Below, piece after piece: positions 35,794 to 44,417 of a DNA stretch of 58,090 bases (position 1 is its first letter; every line of letters begins with the position of its first letter). Made by a program: the position numbers and the translations under genes. This DNA comes from Rhodococcoides kroppenstedtii (lineage in GTDB: Bacteria > Actinomycetota > Actinomycetes > Mycobacteriales > Mycobacteriaceae): contig NZ_FOJN01000020.1 of NCBI RefSeq assembly GCF_900111805.1, positions 1 to 58,090 of the forward strand, in the 5' to 3' direction. The notes beneath the pieces were generated by a model. The model searched no databases. It was given only the letters and a program-made list of their open reading frames with translations, and had not been told where the DNA came from.

Positions 35794-36882
35794 TCAGATC
35801 CCGAGCGACGCCGCGGTGAACGGCCAGGACCGGTGCAGGTCCTCCTGCCAGTACGCCCAGGAGTGCGTGCCGGGGCCCCGGAAGTCGACCGTGGCCGGAA
35901 TTCCGAGCTCGGCGAGGCGCCCGGCGAACACTCGGGTGCAGTGGTCCGTGATGGACTCGATCCCGCCGCCGACGATCACGCGGTTGACCAGGTCCGGGAC
36001 GTCGCCGGCGATGCGGGCGCTCGCGAGGGTGTCGTCGAATCCGGGCAGCCCGTTGCCGGTGGAGAGGTACAGCGGGGTCCCCCGCAGTTTCTCGGCGTTG
36101 AGCAGGGCGTCGTTGGCGAGCCACTCGGGCCCACCGGTGGGGCCCCACATGTTGTCGGTGTCGCCGCCGCCGCGGGCCTCGACGACGAGCTTGACGTAGG
36201 CCGCACCGAGATCGTCCGAGGTGTTCGCGCACCCACTGAACGAGGTGACGGAGGAATAGAAGCCGGGCGCGTTCGCGGCCAACATCAGGACGGCGCTCGC
36301 GGCCATCGAGATTCCGCCGACGGCCTGCGTTCCGTCGGTTCCGAGGGCCGCGTTCATCAACGGCGGAAGCTCCGACGTGAGAAACGTCTCCCACTTGTTG
36401 CGGCCGAGTTCCGGATCGTCGGCGAGCCAATCCGTGTAATAGCTGAAGGCGCCGGCCTTCGGAATCACGACGTTGACGTTCTTGTCGGCGAAGAACGGGA
36501 CCACGTCGGTCTGGTCGGGCCAGTTGGACGACGGATCCTCACCGCCGCTCGCGCCGTTCAACAGGTAGTAGGTGGGGCGCGGGACGCTCGTGTCCGCGGG
36601 CCGCAGCACCTGCAGGTCGACGGTGCGGTCCATGGAGGCGGACCGGACGACCACGTCGTAACGCTGTCCACCGGCGGGGGTCACCGACACCACGCTGCTG
36701 CCGTCGGCGCCGACGAAGCCCGTCGTCGGCGCGGAGGATGTGCCGGAGACCGGTTGCGCCGCAACAGAACCCGCGCTCACGACCGCGGTCGAGGCCACGG
36801 CGGCGGCCACGGCGAGGACACCGAACGACCGCCGCGTACGCGCGACGACGGCGGAGACGGACGACTCGGTGCGAACCTTCAC
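35794..36882 (-). CDS. Secreted mycolyltransferase/esterase (antigen 85 family)
   Basis: 362 aa. Signal peptide with a twin basic start (VVARTRRSFGVLAVAAAV) and probable cleavage after VAAQ near residue 44. The alpha/beta-hydrolase core has the nucleophile motif GGISMAAS (Ser about 191), as in the GxSM of antigen 85 proteins, and a catalytic His in GTHSWAYW near the end. These enzymes transfer mycolic acids to trehalose and arabinogalactan in the cell envelope, which supports a mycolate-containing host. GTG at 36882 is chosen because GAAGGGA lies upstream. It could also be a simple esterase of the family. Confidence 0.85.
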   Translation of the reverse strand: MKVRTESSVSAVVARTRRSFGVLAVAAAVASTAVVSAGSVAAQPVSGTSSAPTTGFVGADGSSVVSVTPAGGQRYDVVVRSASMDRTVDLQVLRPADTSVPRPTYYLLNGASGGEDPSSNWPDQTDVVPFFADKNVNVVIPKAGAFSYYTDWLADDPELGRNKWETFLTSELPPLMNAALGTDGTQAVGGISMAASAVLMLAANAPGFYSSVTSFSGCANTSDDLGAAYVKLVVEARGGGDTDNMWGPTGGPEWLANDALLNAEKLRGTPLYLSTGNGLPGFDDTLASARIAGDVPDLVNRVIVGGGIESITDHCTRVFAGRLAELGIPATVDFRGPGTHSWAYWQEDLHRSWPFTAASLGI

Positions 36883-36960
36883 GGCGGCGGTGTTCCCTTC
36901 GACGACACGGTGGGCGCCCCGACGACCGGCCGAGGCCGATGCGGGGCACCCTCGGGCGTC

Positions 36961-36990
36961 ACAGTAACCGGGACGGGCGAGGAGAGTGAA
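36961..36990 (-). promoter_or_regulatory. Candidate promoter of mycolyltransferase gene
   Basis: Minus-strand TTCACT (36985-36990), 18-nt spacer, TACTGT (36961-36966). It lies within the 344-bp divergent region 36883-37226, which otherwise shows a GTTCGCGAAC palindrome at 37058-37067 and the ABC-ATPase -10. Confidence 0.4.
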
Positions 36991-37213
36991 CGCACGAGAC
37001 CACCCCGAGACCACATCGTCATCGTCGGACGCGGAGCGGGGGCCCGGGCCGGTCGCCGTTCGCGAACACTTCCGGCCGATTTCTCGCGTCGCCCCGACGG
37101 ACAATGGCGGCCGTCATCGCCGCGTCGGACCGCGGTGTTACAGCCGAACCCACCGTCCGACGAGAAGCGTCCGTTCCCCGTCGCGTCCGCCTCTCCGGAC
37201 ATTTCTCTTCTGC

Positions 37214-37219
37214 CATACT
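37214..37219 (+). promoter_or_regulatory. -10 element of ABC exporter operon (leaderless)
   Basis: CATACT, 7 nt before the ATG at 37227. Confidence 0.5.
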
Positions 37220-37226
37220 CGGGGCC

Positions 37227-38191
<965 letters not shown>

Positions 38192-38195
<4 letters not shown>

Positions 38196-38998
38196 CGGCG
38201 GCCGTCTCGACGACACGGGCGGGCGGGCGGCATCGCGCTCCCGAGCTGTCGTCGTTCCAGCAGTGGCGAGCGCTGACCGGTCGCGTCATCGCGAGCCAGC
38301 TGCGGACCCACGAACTCACGGTCGCGCTGCTCGCCCCGGCGATCTTCGCGATCGGCTTCTATCTGCCGCTGCGCTTCGTCATGCGGATCCAGGGCATCGA
38401 CTACGCCCAGTTCGTCATGCCGATCATCGTGCTGCAGGCGATGGCGTTCACCGCCATCTCCGCAGCGTCGCGCGGAGCGGCCGAGGAACTGAACGGCATC
38501 AATCCCCGCTTCAAGACCATGCCGATCGGACCGGCGGTCCCTCTCCTCGCGCGCATCGGCGGCGCGACCTTCCGCTCCGCGCTCTCCCTGATCGCGGCCC
38601 TGTTCTACGGGTACCTGATCGGATTCCGCTTCACCGGCGGGATCGGGCCGGCCGTGCTGTTCGTGACCATCGCGATGCTGGTGGGCACCGCCTTCGCCAT
38701 GGGCGGCGACGCCATCGGCGTGCTCTCGCGCAGCCCGGAGGCCACCAGCCAGGCGCTCACCCTGCCGCAGCTCATCCTCGGCATGCTCTCCACCGGGTTC
38801 GTCCCGGAGGAGGGGTTCCCGGAGTGGATCCGCCCGTTCGCGCGCAACCAACCGATCTCGCAGTTCGCGCACGCGATGCGTGACCTCGCCGAGGGCACCG
38901 TGAACTCCGCCGCTCTGATCCCGGCGCTGCTGTGGTGCCTGGCCTTCGTGGTGATCTTCGCGCCGCTCTCGATCTGGGCGAACGTGAGGAGACAGTGA
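38192..38998 (+). CDS. ABC-2 type exporter permease (DrrB/C-like) 1
   Basis: 268 aa with about six membrane segments. GIDYAQFVMPIIVLQAMAFT and GMLSTGFVPEEGFPEWIRPF with NQPISQFAHAMRDL are typical of the ABC2_membrane family that pairs with DrrA. GTG at 38192 overlaps the ATPase stop (GTGA). Confidence 0.9.
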
Positions 38999-39000
38999 GC

Positions 39001-39909
39001 ATGAACCCCGAGACCAGGGACCTCGAGGCCGTCACCGAGAAGATCCCCGCCCTCGACGTCCGCACGACCGGGTCGTCGGTCGTTGGACGACCGCGCGCGG
39101 AGTTCCCGACGCCCGACCACGCGGTCACGGAGCGGGGGCCGCGCGCCTACGTCTCGCACAGCCTGCTCCAGGCCAAGCGGCTGCTCACCAAGTGGTTCCG
39201 CGATCCGCTGACGATGATTCAGACGGTCATCTATCCGTCGGTGACGCTGCTGATGTTCTCGGTGGTGCTGGGTCGGTCCATCACCGGCGCCACCGGCGAG
39301 AACGCCGTCTACGGCCAGGTCCCGATGATCGCGCTGGTCGGCTCGGTCTTCGGCGCGCTCGCCAGCGGTGTGTCCCTCAAACGCGAAGCGCAGACCGGTC
39401 TGCTGACCCGCTTCTACGTCATGCCGACCCACCGAGCGTCGGGGCTGACCGGGCGCCTGCTCGCCGAGGCCGTGCGCATGGTGCTCACCACCATGTTCAT
39501 CGTGCTCGTCGGGTTCGCCATCGGCTTCCGATTCGACCAGGGCCTGCTTCCCGCGATCGCCTTCTTCGGACTGCCGCTGCTGCTCGGCACCGGCTTCGCG
39601 ACGTTCGTGACCGCCCTGGCGGTGATGGCACCGAAGTTGCCGCTGGTGGAACTGCTCTCGCTCGTGTGCACGCTGCTGATGTTCTTCAACTCCGGCTTCG
39701 TGCCCACCCGCGCCTACCCGCCCTGGCTGCAGGGCTTCGTCGCCAACCAGCCGATGAGCACCGCCATCGAGTCGATGCGCGGCCTGTCCGCCGGCGGTCC
39801 CGTCCAAGGACCGTTGACGCAGACGGCGATCTGGGCCATCGCCCTCACGGTGCTCTTCGCCGTTCCCGCGGTGCGCGGGTACCGCAAGGCCGCCATGGGT
39901 CGCGACTGA
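39001..39909 (+). CDS. ABC-2 type exporter permease (DrrB/C-like) 2
   Basis: 302 aa. An N-terminal cytoplasmic stretch of about 60 residues is followed by six membrane segments, with MFFNSGFVPTRAYPPWLQGF and NQPMSTAIESMRGLSAGG paralleling permease 1. ATG at 39001 is chosen because GAGGAG lies about 9 nt upstream; a GTG at 38995 overlapping the previous stop would be too close to it. Together with permease 1 it would form a heterodimeric channel. Confidence 0.9.
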   Translation: MNPETRDLEAVTEKIPALDVRTTGSSVVGRPRAEFPTPDHAVTERGPRAYVSHSLLQAKRLLTKWFRDPLTMIQTVIYPSVTLLMFSVVLGRSITGATGENAVYGQVPMIALVGSVFGALASGVSLKREAQTGLLTRFYVMPTHRASGLTGRLLAEAVRMVLTTMFIVLVGFAIGFRFDQGLLPAIAFFGLPLLLGTGFATFVTALAVMAPKLPLVELLSLVCTLLMFFNSGFVPTRAYPPWLQGFVANQPMSTAIESMRGLSAGGPVQGPLTQTAIWAIALTVLFAVPAVRGYRKAAMGRD

Positions 39910-39987
39910 CCGCGACCGGCCGGGACCGACCGAGCCGGGCCGATCGGTCTCCCGTCTTCGTGGCCCATCACACCCATCGTCATGACC

Positions 39988-40025
39988 CGACGAAACGAAT
40001 CGATCGAAACGAACGATCTTCGTCG
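39988..40025. promoter_or_regulatory. Repeats in the upstream region of the pap-aurF operon
   Basis: CGACGAA (39988-39994) is inverted as TTCGTCG (40019-40025), and between them CGAAACGAATCGAT is followed by CGAAACGAACGAT. It lies about 30-65 bp before papB. A regulator site is possible; no regulator gene is nearby. Confidence 0.35.
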
Positions 40026-40053
40026 TAGTGACGGGTGAAGGTGGTGATGAACC

Positions 40054-40407
40054 GTGACGAATCGCGACAGGATGCTCGGATCGGTGCACGACGACGTGAT
40101 GGATCCCAGTGACCGCTTGGCGGCGCTGCGCGGAGAACTGGACCGCATCGACGCGGGACTGCGGGACGCGCTGCGGGACCGCCTGCGGGTGTGCGAGGAA
40201 GTCGGCCGCCTCAAGCGGGACCACGACATTCCCGTGATGCAGCCCGCCCGCGTCGACCAGGTCACCCGAGGCGCGCGCGAGTACGCCGAGCGCAACGGGC
40301 TCGACCCCGACTACCTCGAGGCCCTGTATCAACTGATCATCGCCGAGACCTGCCGCGTCGAAGACCTCCTGGTCGCCGAGCGGCCCGACGACTCGGCACG
40401 CTCTTGA
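40054..40407 (+). CDS. papB: AroQ-type chorismate mutase, probable 4-amino-4-deoxychorismate mutase
   Basis: 117 aa. The AroQ helix pattern is clear: LAALRGELDRIDAGLRDALR, then RLRVCEEVGRLKRDHDIPVM and ending LIIAETCRVEDLL. Arg and Lys positions that bind the substrate carboxylates are kept. The C-terminal position that is a catalytic Gln in E. coli chorismate mutase falls in the CRVED segment, so substrate preference may differ. In PapB (CmlD of chloramphenicol) the enzyme rearranges 4-amino-4-deoxychorismate to 4-amino-4-deoxyprephenate. That role is inferred from the genes that follow. GTG start at 40054; TGA overlaps the next TTG start by 3-4 bp. Confidence 0.82.
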   Translation: MTNRDRMLGSVHDDVMDPSDRLAALRGELDRIDAGLRDALRDRLRVCEEVGRLKRDHDIPVMQPARVDQVTRGAREYAERNGLDPDYLEALYQLIIAETCRVEDLLVAERPDDSARS

Positions 40408-42554
40408 CCCGCGTCCTGCTCGTCGACAACGTCGACTCCTTCACCTACAACCTGGCCGAGTTGCTGGCCGCGGTGACCGGCGAGCGCCCGACGGTCGTCC
40501 GCAACGACGTCGACTTCGCCTCCCTCGATCTCGCCTCGTACGACGCCGTCGTGATCTCCCCCGGCCCCGGCAACCCGGAGCGACCGGCCGACTTCGGCGT
40601 GTGCGCGCGGATTCTCGAGGAGACGACGGTGCCCGTCCTCGGGGTATGTCTCGGCCACCAGGGCATCGCCGCCGCGCACGGCGGCCGGGTGGTGCGGGCG
40701 ACGGAACCGATGCACGGACGGCTGTCGCGGATCCGGCACACCGGGACGGGACTGTTCGAGGGCCTCGACCAGCCGCTGTCGGTGGTGCGGTACCACTCGC
40801 TGATCGTCGCCGGTCTGCCCGACGAGCTGTCGGTCACCGCGTGGACCGAGGACGGCGTCCCGATGGCGCTCGAACACGCGACGCTGCCGCGCTGGGGCGT
40901 CCAGTTTCACCCGGAGTCGATCGAGTCCGCGGGTGGGCACCGCCTGATCGCCAACTTCCTGGGTCTGGCGCGCGCCGCGTTGCCCACCCCGCGCCCGGCC
41001 GAACACTCGGCTGCCGCCGGTTCGACTCCGGTGTCGCCTGCCGCGGCACCCCGCTACGTCGTCCACGTCCGAGAGGTCGGCGTCGATCCCGACCCGCGGG
41101 CCGTGTACGACGCCGTCACCGGGGGCGACCGGGGCCGGTTCTGGCTCGACGGCAGCGTCGAACCCGACGCCCGGTTCACGATCGTCGGTGACTGCCGGGG
41201 CCCGCTGGCCGAGTTCGTGACGTACGACGTCGACACGACGACGGTCACCGTCGTCGCCGGCGACGGGAAGACGACGTCCGTCCGCACGCCCTTCTTCGAC
41301 TACCTCGACGCCTCGCTCCGGGAACGCGCCGTCGATCCGGACGACGATCTGCCGTTCGACTTTCGACTCGGGTACGTGGGGTACCTCGGCTACGAGCTGA
41401 AGGCCGACACCGGCGGCCAAGCCGTGCACTCCTCGCCCGACCCGGACGCAGCTCTCGTCTTCGCCGACCGGGCGGTGGTACTCGACCACGACGGCCGTCG
41501 GGCTTTCGCCCTGGCTCTCGGCGACGGCACCGAGACGGCCGACGAGGCTGCCCGTCACTGGCTGGACGAGACGGAGTCGACGCTGCGTCGTCTCCCCTGC
41601 GCGGGTCGGATCGCCGACCCCGCCCCGATCACGTCCCACCCGACCGACGCCGGGCTCGACCTGCGCCACGATCACGCGGCGTACGTGAACCTGATCGCGG
41701 ACTGCCGCAGCGAGATCGCCGCGGGAGAGTCCTACGAGGTGTGTCTGACCAACGTCGCGCACTCGGCGATCACGGTGGACCCCCTCTCGACCTTCGATCA
41801 CCTGCGCACGATCTCCCCCGTACCGTACGGCGCTCTGCTGGAATTCGACGGTCTGTCCGTCGTGAGCACCTCGCCCGAGCGGTTCCTGCGCATCGACACC
41901 GCCGGCGTCGTCGAATCGAAGCCGATCAAGGGCACCAGGCCGCGCGGGGCGACGGCGGGCGCCGACGCCGCGCTGCGCGACGAGTTGCTCGCGTCCGAGA
42001 AGGACCGCGCGGAGAACCTCATGATCGTCGACCTCGTGCGCAACGATCTCTCGCGGGTGTGCGCGACCGGCTCTGTGCACGTGCCGGTGCTCTACGGCAT
42101 CGAGAGCTACGCGACGGTCCATCAGATGGTGTCGACGGTGCGCGGCACGCTCACCGACGCGTCGGCGGTGGAGTGCGTGCGGGCGATGTTCCCCGGCGGC
42201 TCGATGACCGGGGCGCCGAAGGTGAGGACGATGGAGATCATCGACCGTCTCGAAGCCGGTCCGCGCGGGGTGTACTCGGGCAGCGTCGGCTACCTGTCGC
42301 TGAACGGGACGGCCGACCTGTCGATCGTCATTCGCACCCTGGTGGTGACACCGGACGGCGCTCGCTTCGGCATCGGCGGCGCCATCACCGCACTCTCCGA
42401 CCCCGAGGAGGAGTTCGAAGAGACGCTGGTCAAGGCAGCCACGATGGGCCGCGCTCTCGCCTTCGCCCCCGTCCACACCGCGCCGCCACCGGCCGCGCAC
42501 CGTCCGGCGCTGCCGCGACGGCGGCGGCCCGCGGTCCGTCAGCAGCACACGTAG
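40404..42554 (+). CDS. papA: 4-amino-4-deoxychorismate synthase, PabA-PabB fusion
   Basis: 716 aa. The N-terminal glutamine amidotransferase has GVCLGHQG (Cys82) and FHPESIES (His169, Glu171). The C-terminal chorismate-binding synthase has KPIKGTRPRG (Lys509), ENLMIVDLVRNDLSRVC and GGSMTGAPKVRTMEIIDRLE. The Lys in PIKGT is the PabB residue that distinguishes aminodeoxychorismate synthase from anthranilate synthase. It makes 4-amino-4-deoxychorismate from chorismate and glutamine. Fused PabAB of this kind is typical of antibiotic pathways (chloramphenicol, candicidin, pristinamycin). The start is a TTG at 40404 overlapping the papB stop (TTGA). No pabC-type lyase is adjacent, so the product is not directed to folate here. 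Confidence 0.92.
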   Translation: MTRVLLVDNVDSFTYNLAELLAAVTGERPTVVRNDVDFASLDLASYDAVVISPGPGNPERPADFGVCARILEETTVPVLGVCLGHQGIAAAHGGRVVRATEPMHGRLSRIRHTGTGLFEGLDQPLSVVRYHSLIVAGLPDELSVTAWTEDGVPMALEHATLPRWGVQFHPESIESAGGHRLIANFLGLARAALPTPRPAEHSAAAGSTPVSPAAAPRYVVHVREVGVDPDPRAVYDAVTGGDRGRFWLDGSVEPDARFTIVGDCRGPLAEFVTYDVDTTTVTVVAGDGKTTSVRTPFFDYLDASLRERAVDPDDDLPFDFRLGYVGYLGYELKADTGGQAVHSSPDPDAALVFADRAVVLDHDGRRAFALALGDGTETADEAARHWLDETESTLRRLPCAGRIADPAPITSHPTDAGLDLRHDHAAYVNLIADCRSEIAAGESYEVCLTNVAHSAITVDPLSTFDHLRTISPVPYGALLEFDGLSVVSTSPERFLRIDTAGVVESKPIKGTRPRGATAGADAALRDELLASEKDRAENLMIVDLVRNDLSRVCATGSVHVPVLYGIESYATVHQMVSTVRGTLTDASAVECVRAMFPGGSMTGAPKVRTMEIIDRLEAGPRGVYSGSVGYLSLNGTADLSIVIRTLVVTPDGARFGIGGAITALSDPEEEFEETLVKAATMGRALAFAPVHTAPPPAAHRPALPRRRRPAVRQQHT

Positions 42555-43430
42555 ATGACCGAGCACGTGGCCGTCGTCGGCGGAGCCGGGGCGGTGGGAA
42601 CTCTCTACGCCGACGCGTTCGCCGCCGTCGGCCGCACCGTGTCCGTGATCGACCCCGCGACGGAATCGGGGAGCGACGTACGACGACCGGACGCGCGCAC
42701 GTCGGCGACGCTCGGCGCGGCGGACGTCGTGATCCTCGCCGTGCCCGAGTCGGTGGCGCTCGCCGCGGTCCCGGTGCTGGCGACCGTCGCGGCGCAGGCC
42801 GTCGTCGTGGACACGCTGTCGGTCAAGTCGGGAATGGCCGAGGCCGTCGCGCGCTCGACGCTCGCCGCGGCCGTCGGACTGAACCCGATGTACGCCCCCT
42901 CGCTCGGGATGGACGGCCGGCCGACGGCCGCAGTCGTCTACCGCGACGGGGCGCGCGTCGACGCAGTCCTGGACGTCGTGGCCGCGCGTGGCCCCGTGGT
43001 CCGGGTGTCCGCCACCGACCACGACCGGGTGGTGGCGTCGACCCAGGCGCTCACCCACGCCGCGATCCTGGCGTTCGGCACCGCCCTGGGCGAGTTGGGC
43101 GTGGACCCGGAGGTCGCGGCCGCGCTCGGACCGCCGCCGTTCGCGACGGCGACGGCCCTGCTCGCCCGCGTCGCCAACGGCACCCCGGAGGTGTACGCCG
43201 ATGTGCAGCAGGGCAATCCGTACGCCGGTGAGGCCAGGTCCGCACTCGGCCGCGCCGTCGCCACGGTCGACGCCTCCTGCCGCGACATCGCCGCGTTCAC
43301 CGCACTGCTCGACGAGGCCCGCGCCGCCCTCGGTCCGGAGCTGACGTCCGCCTCGACGCGGTGCGCCCACCTCTTCGACCTACTCCGGACCGCGCCACCG
43401 CGCGAGACGAATCAGGAGGACCCCTCGTGA
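42555..43430 (+). CDS. papC: Prephenate dehydrogenase-like, probable 4-amino-4-deoxyprephenate dehydrogenase
   Basis: 291 aa. N-terminal Rossmann fold (HVAVVGGAGAVGTLYADAF, GxGxxG type) and helical dimerisation half with DVQQGNPYAGEAR. The family is TyrA-like. With PapA and PapB it would oxidatively decarboxylate 4-amino-4-deoxyprephenate to 4-aminophenylpyruvate, which an unlinked aminotransferase turns into 4-aminophenylalanine. ATG follows the papA stop with no gap, and its own stop overlaps the next gene. A normal tyrosine-pathway TyrA would not be expected in this setting. Confidence 0.85.
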   Translation: MTEHVAVVGGAGAVGTLYADAFAAVGRTVSVIDPATESGSDVRRPDARTSATLGAADVVILAVPESVALAAVPVLATVAAQAVVVDTLSVKSGMAEAVARSTLAAAVGLNPMYAPSLGMDGRPTAAVVYRDGARVDAVLDVVAARGPVVRVSATDHDRVVASTQALTHAAILAFGTALGELGVDPEVAAALGPPPFATATALLARVANGTPEVYADVQQGNPYAGEARSALGRAVATVDASCRDIAAFTALLDEARAALGPELTSASTRCAHLFDLLRTAPPRETNQEDPS

Positions 43431-44383
43431 CCACCGAGACGATCACCGGCACCGAACTCGACACCGCGTCCGCACCGTCCCTGTCCCCGCAGACTCCCGT
43501 CGAGAACGCCGTCGTCGAGCGCCTGCGCGGCAACTGGAGTCGACGCGCCGCGGTGAAGAAGGCGGACCCCGACTGGGCCGGCCTGTTCGATCCGGAGAAG
43601 CACGACTACCCGGATGCCCTGATCCCGTTCGGTCGTCATCCGATCTATCGCGCGCTGAGCGACGAGCAGCGGCACCGCATCCGGGCCGCGGCGTGGATCG
43701 CGTTCAACAAGAACGTGATGGACGTCGAGCAACACGTCGTCAACCCCGGCTTCGCCCTGCTCGCCCGCGACGTGTTCGACACCGGGATGGGCGATTCCCT
43801 GGCCGTCGCGGTGACCCAGGCGATGGTCGACGAGCAGTACCACACCCTGATGCACCTGCAGGCCAGCGCGCTCACACGGCAGGAGCGGGGTCTCGCGCTC
43901 GCGGACCGAGATCTCCCGGCTCCCACCACCGTTCGCCGGCTGCGGGCCGAGCTCGCCGCCACGGACTCCGAGCGCGACGCCGCCCTGATCGGTCTCGCCT
44001 ACACCACGGTCGCCGAGATCTCGATCACGTCCTACCTCGCGTTGATCGAGGACGGACCGGAGATCCAGCCCGTCAACCGCGCCACGGTCGCACTGCACGA
44101 GCGCGACGAGCACTGTCACGCGTCGATCGCCGGCGAGATGGCCGTGGTGGTGTATGCCGCTCTCTCGGAACGGGATCGCGCGTTCTTCCAGGACGCCCTC
44201 GACCGCGCGATGGACGCGTTCTCCGCGAACGACATGACGACGTGGGAGCGCATCCTCGACCTCGAGGACGTGCCGGACCGCGACCGTATGCTGCGCGAGG
44301 TCGCGGCGGACGCGACGCGGGAACCGTTGCTGCAGGACTACTCCGGGATAGAGAAGCTCCGGCGCAGTCTCGCCGCCTGCTGA
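43427..44383 (+). CDS. AurF/CmlI-like diiron N-oxygenase
   Basis: 318 aa, p-aminobenzoate N-oxygenase family (AurF). The carboxylate-bridged diiron site is complete: Glu101 (MDVEQH), Glu136 and His139 (DEQYH), Glu197 (AEIS), His224, Glu228 and His231 (HERDEHCH). These numbers match those known for AurF within one residue. The family oxidises aryl amines to hydroxylamine, nitroso and nitro groups (AurF, CmlI of chloramphenicol, ObaC of obafluorin). With papABC upstream, the likely substrate is 4-aminophenylalanine or its keto acid, free or carrier-bound. GTG at 43427 is strongly supported by AGGAGG 7 nt upstream and overlaps papC by 4 bp. Its end is 34 bp from the convergent NRPS end. Confidence 0.93.
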   Translation: MTTETITGTELDTASAPSLSPQTPVENAVVERLRGNWSRRAAVKKADPDWAGLFDPEKHDYPDALIPFGRHPIYRALSDEQRHRIRAAAWIAFNKNVMDVEQHVVNPGFALLARDVFDTGMGDSLAVAVTQAMVDEQYHTLMHLQASALTRQERGLALADRDLPAPTTVRRLRAELAATDSERDAALIGLAYTTVAEISITSYLALIEDGPEIQPVNRATVALHERDEHCHASIAGEMAVVVYAALSERDRAFFQDALDRAMDAFSANDMTTWERILDLEDVPDRDRMLREVAADATREPLLQDYSGIEKLRRSLAAC

Positions 44384-44417
44384 GCTCGCACGTCCCCGGC
44401 GTCCTCTGCGGACGCGG

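Noticed and set aside
36883..37226. In-frame N-terminal extension of the DrrA-type ATPase up to 37104
   Set aside because: The ABC domain begins right after the ATG at 37227, which sits 7 nt from a -10; the upstream translation is unlike the family.
40054..43430. Reading the three genes as ordinary tyrosine/folate biosynthesis
   Set aside because: The PabAB fusion, coupling of a mutase and TyrA-like gene with overlapping starts, and the AurF gene in the same operon fit the PapABC pattern better; a pabC lyase is missing.
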